Source of the DNA: Tissierellia bacterium
Lineage (GTDB): Bacteria; Bacillota; Clostridia; Peptostreptococcales; Acidaminobacteraceae
Direction of reading: 5' to 3'
Assembly (NCBI GenBank): GCA_012727635.1
Contig: JAAYGQ010000014.1
Location: 1-55,939 of the forward strand
DNA: 55,939 nucleotides
This document shows, piece by piece, positions 34,195 to 43,145 of the stretch. The number at the start of each line of letters is the position of its first letter. The first letter of the stretch is position 1. A model generated the notes under the pieces. That model ran no database searches, was not told the DNA's origin, and saw only the letters and a program-made list of their open reading frames with translations. A program made the position numbers and the translations under genes.

Positions 34195-35817
34195 CAATGA
34201 CATAATATAATAATAAACGGGCTGATCACCACGGTATAGCTCAATCTCCACATCGGGATTTTTTTTATGGTTTTCATCAATTATCTTTTGCGATTTTCCT
34301 AGGTCCGTATCTTCTCCTACATAGACTGTAATTAGATCATAGGTTGAGCCGTAAAGATCCAGCATTTTGCGAAGGGCTTTTTCCGGAGTCTTTTCAACAG
34401 CGACAATCTCTCCATCTTTTATACAGAGTATGTCCTTTTCCTTGATAACAAAGCCTTGAATTTTTGTGTTGCGCACAGAATAGGTAATTTGAATTGTTGA
34501 AACATCCAAACCCTCTTTCATTGACTCAATATTGTCTTCGATATTCCCAAAGGGATCATAGCCCATCATAGCGGAAATACCTTGAGGTACAGTTTTTGTC
34601 TCTACAACATAAATATCCTTGTCACTCATCGCCTTGGCCTGCTCTGCAGCAAGGATGATATTTGAATTATTTGGCAAGATCACGATGTGATTGGCCTTTA
34701 TTTTTTCCACTTCTTCGAGGATATCTTCGGTGGAAGGATTCATGGTTTGTCCGCCCTGAATTACAGCACTGACACCAAGATCAGTAAAAATATTTTTGAA
34801 ACCTTCACCGGCAGCCACTGCGATGACAGCAACATTTTTTATCTCAATTTCTTCTTCTATGATAAGTTTGTCCCTGTTGTCGTGATGAACACCCATTATG
34901 GTCTCATGTTGAACCTTCATATTGTCAATTTTAATATTTAGAAGGTTACCATACTTTAGGGCAGTCTCAAGGGCTACACCAGGGTTATTGGTGTGCAAAT
35001 GCACCTTAACGATATCCTCATCCTGTACGAATACTACGCTATCACCCATCTCAAGGATTTTTTCCTTGAGTTCTTCATTGCTATTTTTATCGGCCCGCAG
35101 AATAAATTCTGTGCAATAGGTAAAATGTATATCTGTGGGTTCCTGGAGGAAATGTACATGTTCTGAGCCCTCTTCCTCTTTCAATATAATTTCTTCGCCT
35201 TTAAGGGCACTAAGAAAACCTTCAAAGATTGAACATAGCCCCTGACCACCGGCATCAACCACACCGCTTTGTTTTAAAATAGGCAATAGCTCCGGTGTAC
35301 CCTTTAAAGAAAGGTGAGCCTTTTCAAGAAGTAGTGAGAAAAAGGCCTCAAAGTCCAATAGCTCTACTCCCTCCACTTCCTTTACCCACTGGGTACTCTG
35401 GCGGATAACCGTTAAAATCGTACCTTCAACGGGCTTCATGACAGCTTTATAGGCCACTTCTACTGACTTCTCAAGGGCCTTGATAAATTCTCCAACACTA
35501 AGAGAGTTGCTATTTTCGGCTCCACGGGCAAGCCCACCAAAAATTTGCGACAAAATAACACCACTATTGCCTCGGGCACCCATTAAAGATCCCTTGGAAA
35601 AGCTGCGTAGGATCTCTCCCGTTTTGGAACTTTCATCCTTTTCAACCATTTCAATGGCTGTCTTTAAGGTCAAAGACATATTTGTGCCAGTATCCCCGTC
35701 GGGAACAGGAAAAACATTTAGACTATTAATCATTTCTTTATCGGCACTGAGCTTATAATACCCCGACCTCAATGCTGAACGTAAAGTTTTATCATCCAAG
35801 TGCATCATTTTCATCAT
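34189..35817 (-). CDS. fakA: Fatty acid kinase subunit FakA (DAK2/DegV-like, YloV)
   Basis: 542 aa. The N-terminal DhaL-type ATP-binding domain has NVFPVPDGDTGTNMSLTL, ARGNSGVILSQIFGGLARG and DAGGQGL; the middle and C-terminal domains follow the FakA pattern (HLHTNNPGVALETAL, ILPNNSNIILAAEQA, and VYVGEDTD near the end). FakA phosphorylates fatty acids held by FakB for entry into phospholipids. Overlaps the asp23 gene by four bases. Several ATGs cluster at the N-terminus, so the start could be 12 or 15 bases later. Confidence 0.92.
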   Translation of the reverse strand: MMKMMHLDDKTLRSALRSGYYKLSADKEMINSLNVFPVPDGDTGTNMSLTLKTAIEMVEKDESSKTGEILRSFSKGSLMGARGNSGVILSQIFGGLARGAENSNSLSVGEFIKALEKSVEVAYKAVMKPVEGTILTVIRQSTQWVKEVEGVELLDFEAFFSLLLEKAHLSLKGTPELLPILKQSGVVDAGGQGLCSIFEGFLSALKGEEIILKEEEGSEHVHFLQEPTDIHFTYCTEFILRADKNSNEELKEKILEMGDSVVFVQDEDIVKVHLHTNNPGVALETALKYGNLLNIKIDNMKVQHETIMGVHHDNRDKLIIEEEIEIKNVAVIAVAAGEGFKNIFTDLGVSAVIQGGQTMNPSTEDILEEVEKIKANHIVILPNNSNIILAAEQAKAMSDKDIYVVETKTVPQGISAMMGYDPFGNIEDNIESMKEGLDVSTIQITYSVRNTKIQGFVIKEKDILCIKDGEIVAVEKTPEKALRKMLDLYGSTYDLITVYVGEDTDLGKSQKIIDENHKKNPDVEIELYRGDQPVYYYIMSLE

Positions 35818-36170
35818 TCACCCACATTAATACTCTGAATAAAAACATTTACTTCTTCTACAGGAAGTTCCAGAGTACTTTCAATTTGGTATTTTACTGT
35901 TTCCATAATATTTTGAGCCACCGCTGCCGTACGTACACCATACTGCAAACTAACATAAACATCAAGGATAAGACCTGCATCCCCGGCTCTAGCCTGAACA
36001 CCACCGGAAACCGGTTCCTTCTTTAATTTTTGAATCATTGTATCTTTGGCTCCGGCATCGACAATGGCTAACACGCCATAACATTGGCTGGCTGCTTTTC
36101 TTGCCAAATCTTCGATAACTCTTTGTTCAATTTCAATACTACCGTATTTTGTAATTTGTTTTTGTTTCAT
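35814..36170 (-). CDS. Asp23/Gls24 family envelope-stress protein
   Basis: 118 aa. YGSIEIEQRVIEDLARKAASQCYGVLAIVD and LDVYVSLQYGVRT with the C-terminal VEEVNVFIQSI are typical of the family (YloU type). These membrane-associated proteins are of unclear function, but this one is commonly encoded right before fakA. Its own promoter is at 36192-36220, divergent from rpmB. Confidence 0.93.
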   Translation of the reverse strand: MKQKQITKYGSIEIEQRVIEDLARKAASQCYGVLAIVDAGAKDTMIQKLKKEPVSGGVQARAGDAGLILDVYVSLQYGVRTAAVAQNIMETVKYQIESTLELPVEEVNVFIQSINVGE

Positions 36171-36191
36171 AGAAGTCCTCCTACTATTGCT

Positions 36192-36220
36192 ATTGTAAAG
36201 AATAGTTCTTGTTCTTACAA
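36192..36220 (-). promoter_or_regulatory. Promoter for asp23-fakA-recG
   Basis: TTGTAA (36215-36220) and TACAAT (36192-36197) with a 17-base spacer, facing away from the rpmB promoter. Confidence 0.65.
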
Positions 36221-36231
36221 GAAGAAAATCC

Positions 36232-36260
36232 TTGCTTGTTAATTCTAGTTTTGTTATAAT
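36232..36260 (+). promoter_or_regulatory. Promoter for rpmB
   Basis: A perfect TATAAT (36255-36260) with a TGT extended -10 and a weak -35 TTGCTT (36232-36237) 17 bases upstream. The two divergent promoters lie only 12 bases apart. Confidence 0.72.
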
Positions 36261-36301
36261 AGTCCTGCTACTACTTTGAATCTAAAAAGGAGGTGGAAAA
36301 T

Positions 36302-36496
36302 ATGGCACGTAAGTGTTTTGTCTGTGGCAAGGGCAACATTAGTGGACATAAGGTCTCTCACGCCCTTAATCATACAAAAAGAGTTTGGAAGCCCAACCTA
36401 CGACGAGTACGCATCTTAGATGAGAACAATGCTGTACGCCGTGAAATGGTTTGTTCTCGTTGCTTGCGATCAAATAAGGTCCGCCGCGCTGTTTAA
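36302..36496 (+). CDS. rpmB: 50S ribosomal protein L28
   Basis: 64 aa from the ATG at 36302 (MARKCFVCGKGNISGHKVSH), preceded by AAGGAGGTGG. RVWKPNLRRVRI and two C-x-x-C pairs (CFVC and CSRC), the zinc-binding form of L28, are seen. It is a single-gene plus-strand unit, divergent from asp23, which is the common Firmicutes arrangement. Confidence 0.96.
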   Translation: MARKCFVCGKGNISGHKVSHALNHTKRVWKPNLRRVRILDENNAVRREMVCSRCLRSNKVRRAV

Positions 36497-36497
36497 G

Positions 36498-36520
36498 GAA
36501 ATCCCCCAGGGGATTTTTTT
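36498..36520 (+). terminator. Intrinsic terminator after rpmB
   Basis: AAATCCCC and GGGGATTT form the stem, followed by TTTTT. The last bases overlap the stop codon of the convergent thiN. Confidence 0.85.
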
Positions 36521-37097
36521 ATTTGTCCCGAGACAGTACCACCAGCACCCATCCACTCTCTACTCTTATATTTACATCACCAGCCCATTGATTGCTTAAA
36601 AGAAGACCATTATCTGAAGAAACCGGTGCCCCATTGAGATTGTATTTGGCTCCCTCTATAGAAATTAAAGTGGGTTGCTGGGGAAAGAGGGAAAAATACC
36701 CCTCTTCTTTTTTTAGCGTAAATTCTCCTTGGCGATAGAAAATCCTATTTTGACCATCGATAAGTTGAATATTTTCTCTTTTTCTTATAAGAGATAGCAC
36801 CGATAAAAAGTGATCCAATCTGCCTCCCGTGGCACCCAGGATTACCGCTTCCTCTTTTTCTATCAAAGCAAGGGCCGCTTCCATATCAGAGAAGTTTTTC
36901 TCCTTAGGAAAAATCTTAGCATCTAGGGGGAGCTTTCCATGGTAGGAATCAAAATCCCCAAGAATTATATCGGCCTTGGATCCCACTGTTTCTAAATGGT
37001 TTAGCCCTCCATCGACGGCAATGACCCGAGTGGCTTCTTTTAAATAATAAATAAGCAAGGACTGATCTAGGGCTGCACTGCCGACAAGAAGTGTCAT
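36519..37097 (-). CDS. thiN: Thiamine pyrophosphokinase
   Basis: Transfers pyrophosphate from ATP to thiamine. 192 aa, slightly short. VIAVDGGLNHLE, IILGDFDSY, FSDMEAALALIEKE and ILGATGGRLDHFL are family motifs. Overlaps rpe by four bases and is the last gene of the gmk-to-thiN cluster. Confidence 0.92.
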   Translation of the reverse strand: MTLLVGSAALDQSLLIYYLKEATRVIAVDGGLNHLETVGSKADIILGDFDSYHGKLPLDAKIFPKEKNFSDMEAALALIEKEEAVILGATGGRLDHFLSVLSLIRKRENIQLIDGQNRIFYRQGEFTLKKEEGYFSLFPQQPTLISIEGAKYNLNGAPVSSDNGLLLSNQWAGDVNIRVESGWVLVVLSRDK

Positions 37098-37732
37098 CTT
37101 AGTGCCTCAATGGTTTTTTGGTAGTCGCTGCTTCCAAGAATAGCACTTCCCGCCACGAGAACATCGGCTCCGGCTGCAATGAGTTCTTTAGAATTCTTTA
37201 GTCCCACTCCACCGTCTACTTCAATAAGAAAGGACAGTGCTTTTTCTTCACGAAGTTTTTTGAGCTGCTCAATCTTCTCCATGCTGGAAGGAATAAATTT
37301 TTGGCCTCCAAAGCCCGGATGGACACTCATTACCAGCACAAGATCAACCCTGTCTAAATAGCTTTCTAGCTCTGAAACCGGTGTATCAGGACTTATACTT
37401 AGACCTACCTTCACTCCGAGTTCTTGGCATTTATTTAAATAACGGTTGGGGTCTGAAACCGCCTCTATATGAATTGTTATAAGATCGGCACCCTTTTTGA
37501 CAAAATCTTCGATGTAGTCGTAGGGCTCTTTGACCATTAGATGGACATCAAAGGGCAGCGGGGTAAGAGATTTAATATCCTCGAGTATTTTTGAACCAAA
37601 GGAGATATTGGGAACAAACTGGCCATCCATAACATCAAAATGAATCCAATCGGCACCGGCTTTTTCCAGAGCCTGTATTTCTTCTCCTAGACGGGAAAAA
37701 TCCGCCGAAAGAATCGAAGGAGCAATAATCAT
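37094..37732 (-). CDS. rpe: Ribulose-phosphate 3-epimerase
   Basis: Pentose phosphate pathway epimerase with a TIM barrel. 212 aa. IAPSILSADFSRLGEEI, DWIHFDVMDGQFVPN, FDVHLMV, VLVMSVHPGFGGQKF and IEVDGGV give the metal ligands and both catalytic aspartates. Starts on a TGATG overlap with rsgA. Confidence 0.97.
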   Translation of the reverse strand: MIIAPSILSADFSRLGEEIQALEKAGADWIHFDVMDGQFVPNISFGSKILEDIKSLTPLPFDVHLMVKEPYDYIEDFVKKGADLITIHIEAVSDPNRYLNKCQELGVKVGLSISPDTPVSELESYLDRVDLVLVMSVHPGFGGQKFIPSSMEKIEQLKKLREEKALSFLIEVDGGVGLKNSKELIAAGADVLVAGSAILGSSDYQKTIEALR

Positions 37733-38577
37733 CAGTATTCCTTTCTACTACGTAACTTATCCAGTAGGGCCAGATAATTCTTGTAGCGACTTTCCTCAAG
37801 AAGTCCTTCACTAAGGGCTTTTTTTACACCGCAGGCCGGCTCTTTGTCGTGAAGACAATCGTCATAGCGGCAAGGGTCAAGGTCTAAAAACTCAGGGTAA
37901 TACTGGCGTAACTCCTTGGTCTCCATAGAGGTAAGATCCAGAGTTTGAAACCCCGGCGTATCAGCCAAATAAACATCTTTACCTAGATAAATAAGTTCAT
38001 TGTGGCGAGTAGTATGTTTCCCTCTTTTAATCTTGACACTGAGTGCGCCAACAACAAAGAGTTCTTTTCCACTAAGTGCGTTGATCATAGAACTCTTGCC
38101 GGCCCCAGAAGGACCTGCAAGTACATAAACACCCGGTGAAAGTTCTTCGATAAAGCCCTTTAGAGATTCTTTATCCAGTGTTGATATAAAAAATCGAGAA
38201 AAACAGGAGTATAAAAGATTGATCTTCTCTATATCCTCAGAATTGACCAAATCAGATTTATTAAATACCAACACGGGTTCGATGCCCTCATAGAGAACAT
38301 TTACTATCAGTGCATCCAGTGTTAGAAAATCTGGTTTAGGATCATTTAAACTAAATACAAGAAGAGCCTTATCGACATTTGCTACATTGGGACGAAGCAG
38401 CAAATTTTTTCTCGGCAATATATTTGTTATCGTTGCATCTTTGACTTCGACCATGTCCCCAACGGTAGGCTTTTTTCCCTCGTGCCTAAAAAGTCCTCTA
38501 GGACGACAGACAATAGGATCCTCTTTGGTCTCTACCCAATAGTCCCCGGCAATGGATTTAAGAATTCGCCCTGTCAT
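37732..38577 (-). CDS. rsgA: Ribosome small subunit GTPase RsgA (YloQ)
   Basis: Late 30S assembly checkpoint. 281 aa. N-terminal OB fold, circularly permuted GTPase with G4 NKSDLVN first, then G1 GPSGAGKSSMINAL, KRGKHTTRH and G3 DTPGFQTLDL; the C-terminal zinc site is CRYDDCLHDKEPACGVKKAL. Overlaps prkC by four bases. Confidence 0.96.
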   Translation of the reverse strand: MTGRILKSIAGDYWVETKEDPIVCRPRGLFRHEGKKPTVGDMVEVKDATITNILPRKNLLLRPNVANVDKALLVFSLNDPKPDFLTLDALIVNVLYEGIEPVLVFNKSDLVNSEDIEKINLLYSCFSRFFISTLDKESLKGFIEELSPGVYVLAGPSGAGKSSMINALSGKELFVVGALSVKIKRGKHTTRHNELIYLGKDVYLADTPGFQTLDLTSMETKELRQYYPEFLDLDPCRYDDCLHDKEPACGVKKALSEGLLEESRYKNYLALLDKLRSRKEY

Positions 38578-40487
38578 TGAATGGTACCGGCGCCTATTTG
38601 AAAGGTTCTACCTAATGCGTCCATATAAAGTTTATAGTCAGACCCTAAAGGTACCGGATAAGTCGTCGTCACTAGGCCTTCAGTTACTTCATGGTATTCG
38701 CTAAATAGGTCGCGCTCTTCCCCCTCTACCGTAATAACAGCCCTTAAATAATATATTTCGATGGCCACACCATCTACAGCGGAGAAAGTAGTGGGATCCA
38801 CAACAAAGGTATAATCTACTTCCCTTGGCACTTCTACTGGTTCTTCTTCGGGTTCTTCTACGGGGCCCTTAGAAATGGTAATGGTAACGACAAAATCCTT
38901 CTTAACCTTTGTGCCCTCAGACACTGACTGGGCAACAACGTTGCCAATAGAAGCTTCATTGTGGATTTCTTCGACACTATTATTTATTTTGATGCCGGCT
39001 AGTTGGGCCCTTTCCACAGCAACAGACAGTGGGAAGCCAATCATATAAGGCACTGTGACTTCTTCTTCCTTGGGCCCATTGCTAAGAGTTATATTAATTT
39101 CTGTAGCTGGAGCTACTTCAGTATCAGCAGGAATTTCTTGGGCCATTATAAGACCTTTCTCTATGGTTTTATCATTGTCACGTTTTACTGTACCAATCAT
39201 AAGGTCCCTTTCATCGAGAAGGGCTTTCGCCTCTTCAAAACTCAGACCCAGTAGAGAAGGGACAATAACAATCTCTTCGCCTTTACTTACAGTGAAATAA
39301 ATTGTTGTACCAATATCTACAATATCACCGGCCAGGGGATCTTGCTTAATAATGGTTCCTTTGGGAGCTGGAGAAAAAGCCGCTTCATTGACTATACCAA
39401 TCAATTTATTTTTATCCAGTAGGATCTGAGCATCTTTAAGCAGAATATTTTCAAAGCTTGGTACCTCGACGTCCTTTTGTGCAGCTTCCCCTTTGAGTAG
39501 AGGCACACCAAGAAGGACCACGGTCACCAGGGCCAGGAGAAGACCAATAAGGATTAGGAAAGTGCCAGAGCTTCCTTGGGGATCTTTCTCATTTTTATAA
39601 ACTTCATGTATAATTTTATTTGGTTTACTGCTTTTTTTTGCTGCTATTGCGGACTTTTTATAGTAGGTCTTTGGTGAATCTAGGGCCTGGGAAAGGGCAT
39701 AATAAAATTCGCTCATATTCCTAAAGCGTTCCTTAGGATCTAGAGCCGTGGCTTTGGCAACAATGGCTTCGGCCTGAAGGCTAACTTCAGGATTTATAGT
39801 GGAAACCTTGGGAATCGTTTGTTTTAATTTTTTAAAGGCAGCTGTCACCGGAGAATCATCGGGAAAGGGCATGGTTCCAGTAAGCATTTCAAAGAGAACA
39901 ACCCCTAAAGAGAAGATGTCGGCTCGCTCGTCAATGATAGAGCCCCGGAGCTGTTCTGGGGAAGAATAGCGTAGAGAACCCAATATCTCGTCGGTATGGA
40001 CTATGGTTGTGTCATTAGACACCCTAGCAATGCCAAAATCAGTGATTTTAGGCTCGCCATCCTGGTCTATGAGGATATTGTCAGGCTTTATATCTCGGTG
40101 AATAACGCCATTTAGATGGGCCTGATGGAGGGCTGAAGAAAGTTTCATCGCCAGTTGAAGGGCCCGTTGTTCAGTAAAGGGGGTTCCTTCTTGATTGCTA
40201 ATCAGTTGGCGTAGGCTTTTTCCTCTAACATATTCCATAACGATATAGGTTTTATTGCCTTCTTCAAAAATATCATAAATCTGAACAATATTTCCGTGGG
40301 ATAAACGGGCGGCGGCCTTGGCCTCCTGAAGTAGGGTTTCTTCCTTGCCCTGATTATCTTGAAGAAGGACTTTAATTGCTACTCGGCGTTTTAAATAGCT
40401 ACAATAAGCCAGGTAGACAATACCCATGCCACCTGTGCCAAGTTCTTCTATAATTTCATAACGTCCCTTTAATATATTTCCAATCAT
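38574..40487 (-). CDS. prkC: Membrane serine/threonine protein kinase with PASTA domains (PrkC/Stk1)
   Basis: 637 aa. The kinase domain (about 10-270) is intact: glycine loop GTGGMGIVY at 17-25, K39, catalytic HRDIKPDN with D132, and DFG at 150-152. One membrane helix at about 309-332 is followed by three PASTA repeats (about 340-406, 407-475, 476-546) that bind muropeptides, then an acidic proline-rich linker and a C-terminal region of about 80 residues I do not recognise. Paired with PrpC two bases upstream. Expected to signal cell-wall state. Confidence 0.95.
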   Translation of the reverse strand: MIGNILKGRYEIIEELGTGGMGIVYLAYCSYLKRRVAIKVLLQDNQGKEETLLQEAKAAARLSHGNIVQIYDIFEEGNKTYIVMEYVRGKSLRQLISNQEGTPFTEQRALQLAMKLSSALHQAHLNGVIHRDIKPDNILIDQDGEPKITDFGIARVSNDTTIVHTDEILGSLRYSSPEQLRGSIIDERADIFSLGVVLFEMLTGTMPFPDDSPVTAAFKKLKQTIPKVSTINPEVSLQAEAIVAKATALDPKERFRNMSEFYYALSQALDSPKTYYKKSAIAAKKSSKPNKIIHEVYKNEKDPQGSSGTFLILIGLLLALVTVVLLGVPLLKGEAAQKDVEVPSFENILLKDAQILLDKNKLIGIVNEAAFSPAPKGTIIKQDPLAGDIVDIGTTIYFTVSKGEEIVIVPSLLGLSFEEAKALLDERDLMIGTVKRDNDKTIEKGLIMAQEIPADTEVAPATEINITLSNGPKEEEVTVPYMIGFPLSVAVERAQLAGIKINNSVEEIHNEASIGNVVAQSVSEGTKVKKDFVVTITISKGPVEEPEEEPVEVPREVDYTFVVDPTTFSAVDGVAIEIYYLRAVITVEGEERDLFSEYHEVTEGLVTTTYPVPLGSDYKLYMDALGRTFQIGAGTIQ

Positions 40488-40489
40488 AA

Positions 40490-41197
40490 TTACGCCTTTA
40501 CTACCACAACGGCAATATTATCTCTGCCGCCGGATTCCAGTGCCAGTCGAACCAGTTCTTTTCCAATTTTCTCTGGCTCGTTGTGCATTTTAAATACATT
40601 AAGTATTTCAGTATTTGTAAGTTGGTCAGTAAGACCATCGGAGCACAGCAAAAGGTACTCCTCTTTATCTAAGTTAAAATTAAAAACATCGGCTTCGTTA
40701 TCACCATAAAGAGAAATGGCTTTCATAAGCACACTGCGTTTGGGGTGATTTGGCAATTCTTCTTTTTCAAGAACCCCACTTTTGTAGAGGATATTAACAA
40801 GAGTATGATCTTCTGTCAGTTGTTGGATTCGTTTTCCTAGGATGTGATAAGCCCTAGAATCTCCAATGTGAAGACAACTAAAATCCCGACCATGGCTTAG
40901 GGCACAAATAAGTGTTGTGCCCATATCGCGAAGGCTGGGATTTTTCTTTACTTCATCCTCTAAATATATGCGGATTTTTTCAACAAGGGTCGACGCTATC
41001 TCAGGAGTAATTTCATCGGTATCTTTGAGCTCTTCTACCGCCGTGGCAACGGCAATTTTACTGGCCAGTTCTCCGCCTTTGTATCCACCCATGCCATCGG
41101 CTACAATATAAAGCCCCTTTTTACCATCGGAGCAATAAAATGAATCGTCATTTTTTAAACGTACTTTCCCTATGTTAGTTATTCCGTAAGACTTCAT
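40490..41197 (-). CDS. prpC: PP2C-type protein phosphatase PrpC/Stp
   Basis: Dephosphorylates targets of PrkC. 235 aa from the ATG at 41197, which overlaps the rsmB stop (ATGA); the frame opens eight codons earlier without homology. TNIGKVRLKNDDSF, ADGMGGYKGGELAS, MGTTLICAL, HIGDSRAYHI, LCSDGLTDQLTN and GGRDNIAVVVV provide the metal ligands. rlmN, usual between rsmB and prpC, is missing here. Confidence 0.95.
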   Translation of the reverse strand: MKSYGITNIGKVRLKNDDSFYCSDGKKGLYIVADGMGGYKGGELASKIAVATAVEELKDTDEITPEIASTLVEKIRIYLEDEVKKNPSLRDMGTTLICALSHGRDFSCLHIGDSRAYHILGKRIQQLTEDHTLVNILYKSGVLEKEELPNHPKRSVLMKAISLYGDNEADVFNFNLDKEEYLLLCSDGLTDQLTNTEILNVFKMHNEPEKIGKELVRLALESGGRDNIAVVVVKA

Positions 41198-42306
41198 ACT
41201 TTCTTTTTCTCCATTAAGCATGCAAAGAAGCCATCTTCCCCTTTACCGGGAAAAGTTTTATAAAAGCTTTCCTCCAGAGAAGGTCCTAGATCTACAAGTT
41301 TAAATTCTTCGTGAGCCTTTAGAAAATAATCAACCTGATTTTCATTTTCACTTTTTAGTATACTACAAGTACTGTAAATCAGAAAGCCTCCCTCTTCTAC
41401 ATATTTTGCTGCTTGGTCGAGCATCTGTCTTTGTTGATGGATTAGTTCAATAATATCACTAAGGTCTTTCACCTTGCTTTCACCCCTTTGGCGGTGGAGA
41501 ACTCCGGTGCCGCTACAGGGAGCATCCAGAAGAACCGATGAAAAACTTTCGAACCACTGGGGGTTTTCTATTAGAGCGTCCCATTTTTGGACATCCAGGC
41601 TTAAATTTAGACGATGAATATTTTCATTTATGCGATCGATTTTATCCTCGCTAACATCACAAATAGTAATCTCCCTTTGTGGATCTTTGGCAAGGAGGGC
41701 AAAACTCTTGCCTCCTGGAGAGCCACAAAGATCTAAAAGATTTTTTCCCTGGGGTATAAGGAAAGCTACTTTTTGAGAAGCAAAGGATTGGAAATAAACC
41801 TGTCCCTGTTTGTAGGCTTCTATCTGGTCCAGAGACTTTGCTGTTTTTATCATTTGATAGGCCCGCTCTAGGGGCAGTGGCACAAATTCATGGCCTTCTT
41901 TTTCGAGCATATCCAAAGCTTTAGCTTCATCGCCTAAAATCAAAAAATCGAGGCGAGGAGCTTCCTTAGAAGAAGCAAGGAGCTCGTCGGTTTTCTCCGG
42001 ACCCAGTTCTTGTAAAAAGAGTTTAATGGTCTCTACGGGATAACCATATTTCTTTTCTAGCGCGGGAAGAAGATCCATTTTTCCATAGATACGCTCTTCT
42101 AAATCTTCTTCTCTTAATATATTTCGCAAAATCCCATTGGTCATGGCCACAAGCTTTGGATTTTGAGTTTTCATTTGTTCAACGGCCTCATTTACCACAG
42201 CATGGCGAGGTTTATCTAAGAATAGTATGCTGTAAATAGCAATAAGAAATAAATATAAATCTTCTTCTCTAAATTTCTTAACTTTTAAACTAGAAAAGGA
42301 AGTCAA
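41194..42306 (-). CDS. rsmB: 16S rRNA m5C967 methyltransferase RsmB, main open frame (5' end interrupted)
   Basis: 370 codons. The Rossmann methyltransferase part is intact: LLDLCGSPGGKSFALLA (SAM), DAPCSGTGVLHRQ with the PC cysteine, and STCSILKSENENQV with the second catalytic cysteine. The protein would begin in the middle of the NusB-like RNA-binding domain. The same frame continues upstream to 42474 with clear RsmB-like sequence, broken only by one TAA (42427-42429); no ribosome binding site or ATG exists for the shorter form, whose first candidate start is a TTG at 42306. Either a pseudogene or a nonsense variant. Confidence 0.85.
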   Translation of the reverse strand: MTSFSSLKVKKFREEDLYLFLIAIYSILFLDKPRHAVVNEAVEQMKTQNPKLVAMTNGILRNILREEDLEERIYGKMDLLPALEKKYGYPVETIKLFLQELGPEKTDELLASSKEAPRLDFLILGDEAKALDMLEKEGHEFVPLPLERAYQMIKTAKSLDQIEAYKQGQVYFQSFASQKVAFLIPQGKNLLDLCGSPGGKSFALLAKDPQREITICDVSEDKIDRINENIHRLNLSLDVQKWDALIENPQWFESFSSVLLDAPCSGTGVLHRQRGESKVKDLSDIIELIHQQRQMLDQAAKYVEEGGFLIYSTCSILKSENENQVDYFLKAHEEFKLVDLGPSLEESFYKTFPGKGEDGFFACLMEKKKV

Positions 42307-42474
42307 AACTGCGAGTAAATGGGACTGCCAATCTAAAACACCAAAAAAAAGAATTTGAAAAAGTCCCCATTGATTTGGGGAAACTTTCTTTCTAAATTCT
42401 TTTAGTATTTCATCAATGCCTTTGGTTTAATACGCCAGTAGCGCCTCTATAACAAGAGTATATATTTGTCTCAA
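42307..42474 (-). pseudogene. rsmB: 5' part of rsmB containing an in-frame TAA
   Basis: A TTG at 42474-42472 overlaps the upstream stop codon and has AGAGGTAG before it. It reads MRQIYTLVIEALLAY, then TAA, then TKGIDEILKEF and QWGLFQILFFGVLDWQSHLL, in frame with the main rsmB part. This matches the NusB-like start of RsmB; with it the protein would be about 426 codons, the normal length. Confidence 0.75.
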
Positions 42475-43145
42475 TTTCTTCTACCTCTCAGGGACAATAG
42501 TCGCATAAGGTTTGCAACTCCCATTAGAGCAGCCATAACATAGGTAAGGGCCGCAGATTTTAGTACCGCTCTAGCTCCGGGCATTTGTGAAGTACCCAGT
42601 AAACCCTGATCTGTCATTTGAGCCAGAGCTCTTCTGGAGGCATCAAATTCGACGGGCAGGGTAATGATTTGAAATAATAAACCCATTGAAAAAAGTACGA
42701 TGGCGATGTTAATAAAGAAATTTGTACGACCAATAAATAAGCCCATGAAAAAGAATAAAGTCCAAGCCTGGGATGCAAAGGAAGCCACAGGAAAAAGCGT
42801 TGTTCTAAAGGCAAGAGGTTTGTATCCAAAGGCATGCTGAATTGCGTGGCCCACTTCGTGGCTTGCAACGCTTAAGGATGCAACACTGCGTCCATCATAA
42901 ACCTCCGGTGAGAGGCGTACAGTGTTTGTTCTGGGGTCATAATGATCGCTTAACATTCCACCAGGAGAACGATCAATGTTGACATTCAAATTGTTTCTTT
43001 GCACTAAAATTCGTGCGGCTTCTGCCCCGGTTAAACCCCGATCATTGGGAACTTTTGAATATTTCACAAAGGACCTTTGTACCTGGCTACTGGCCCAGAC
43101 TGAGAGCATAGAAAGTACTATAATAAGTAAAAAATATCCGTCCAT
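42471..43145 (-). CDS. YugP-family membrane zinc metallopeptidase
   Basis: About 224 aa from the ATG at 43145. An N-terminal membrane segment, then SHEVGHAIQHAFGY with the HEXXH zinc site near residue 95, and two or three hydrophobic segments (about 115-165 and 200-215). DASRRALAQM carries the likely third ligand region. Known as YugP or peptidase DUF; substrates unknown. The GGAGGT binding site is formed by the last codons of fmt. Commonly encoded between fmt and rsmB in Firmicutes. Confidence 0.9.
   Translation of the reverse strand: MDGYFLLIIVLSMLSVWASSQVQRSFVKYSKVPNDRGLTGAEAARILVQRNNLNVNIDRSPGGMLSDHYDPRTNTVRLSPEVYDGRSVASLSVASHEVGHAIQHAFGYKPLAFRTTLFPVASFASQAWTLFFFMGLFIGRTNFFINIAIVLFSMGLLFQIITLPVEFDASRRALAQMTDQGLLGTSQMPGARAVLKSAALTYVMAALMGVANLMRLLSLRGRRN

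Noticed and set aside
38574-38850. C-terminal 80 residues of PrkC as a separate new domain.
   Set aside because: The region is short, follows an acidic proline linker and shows no motif; variable tails are common in this kinase family.
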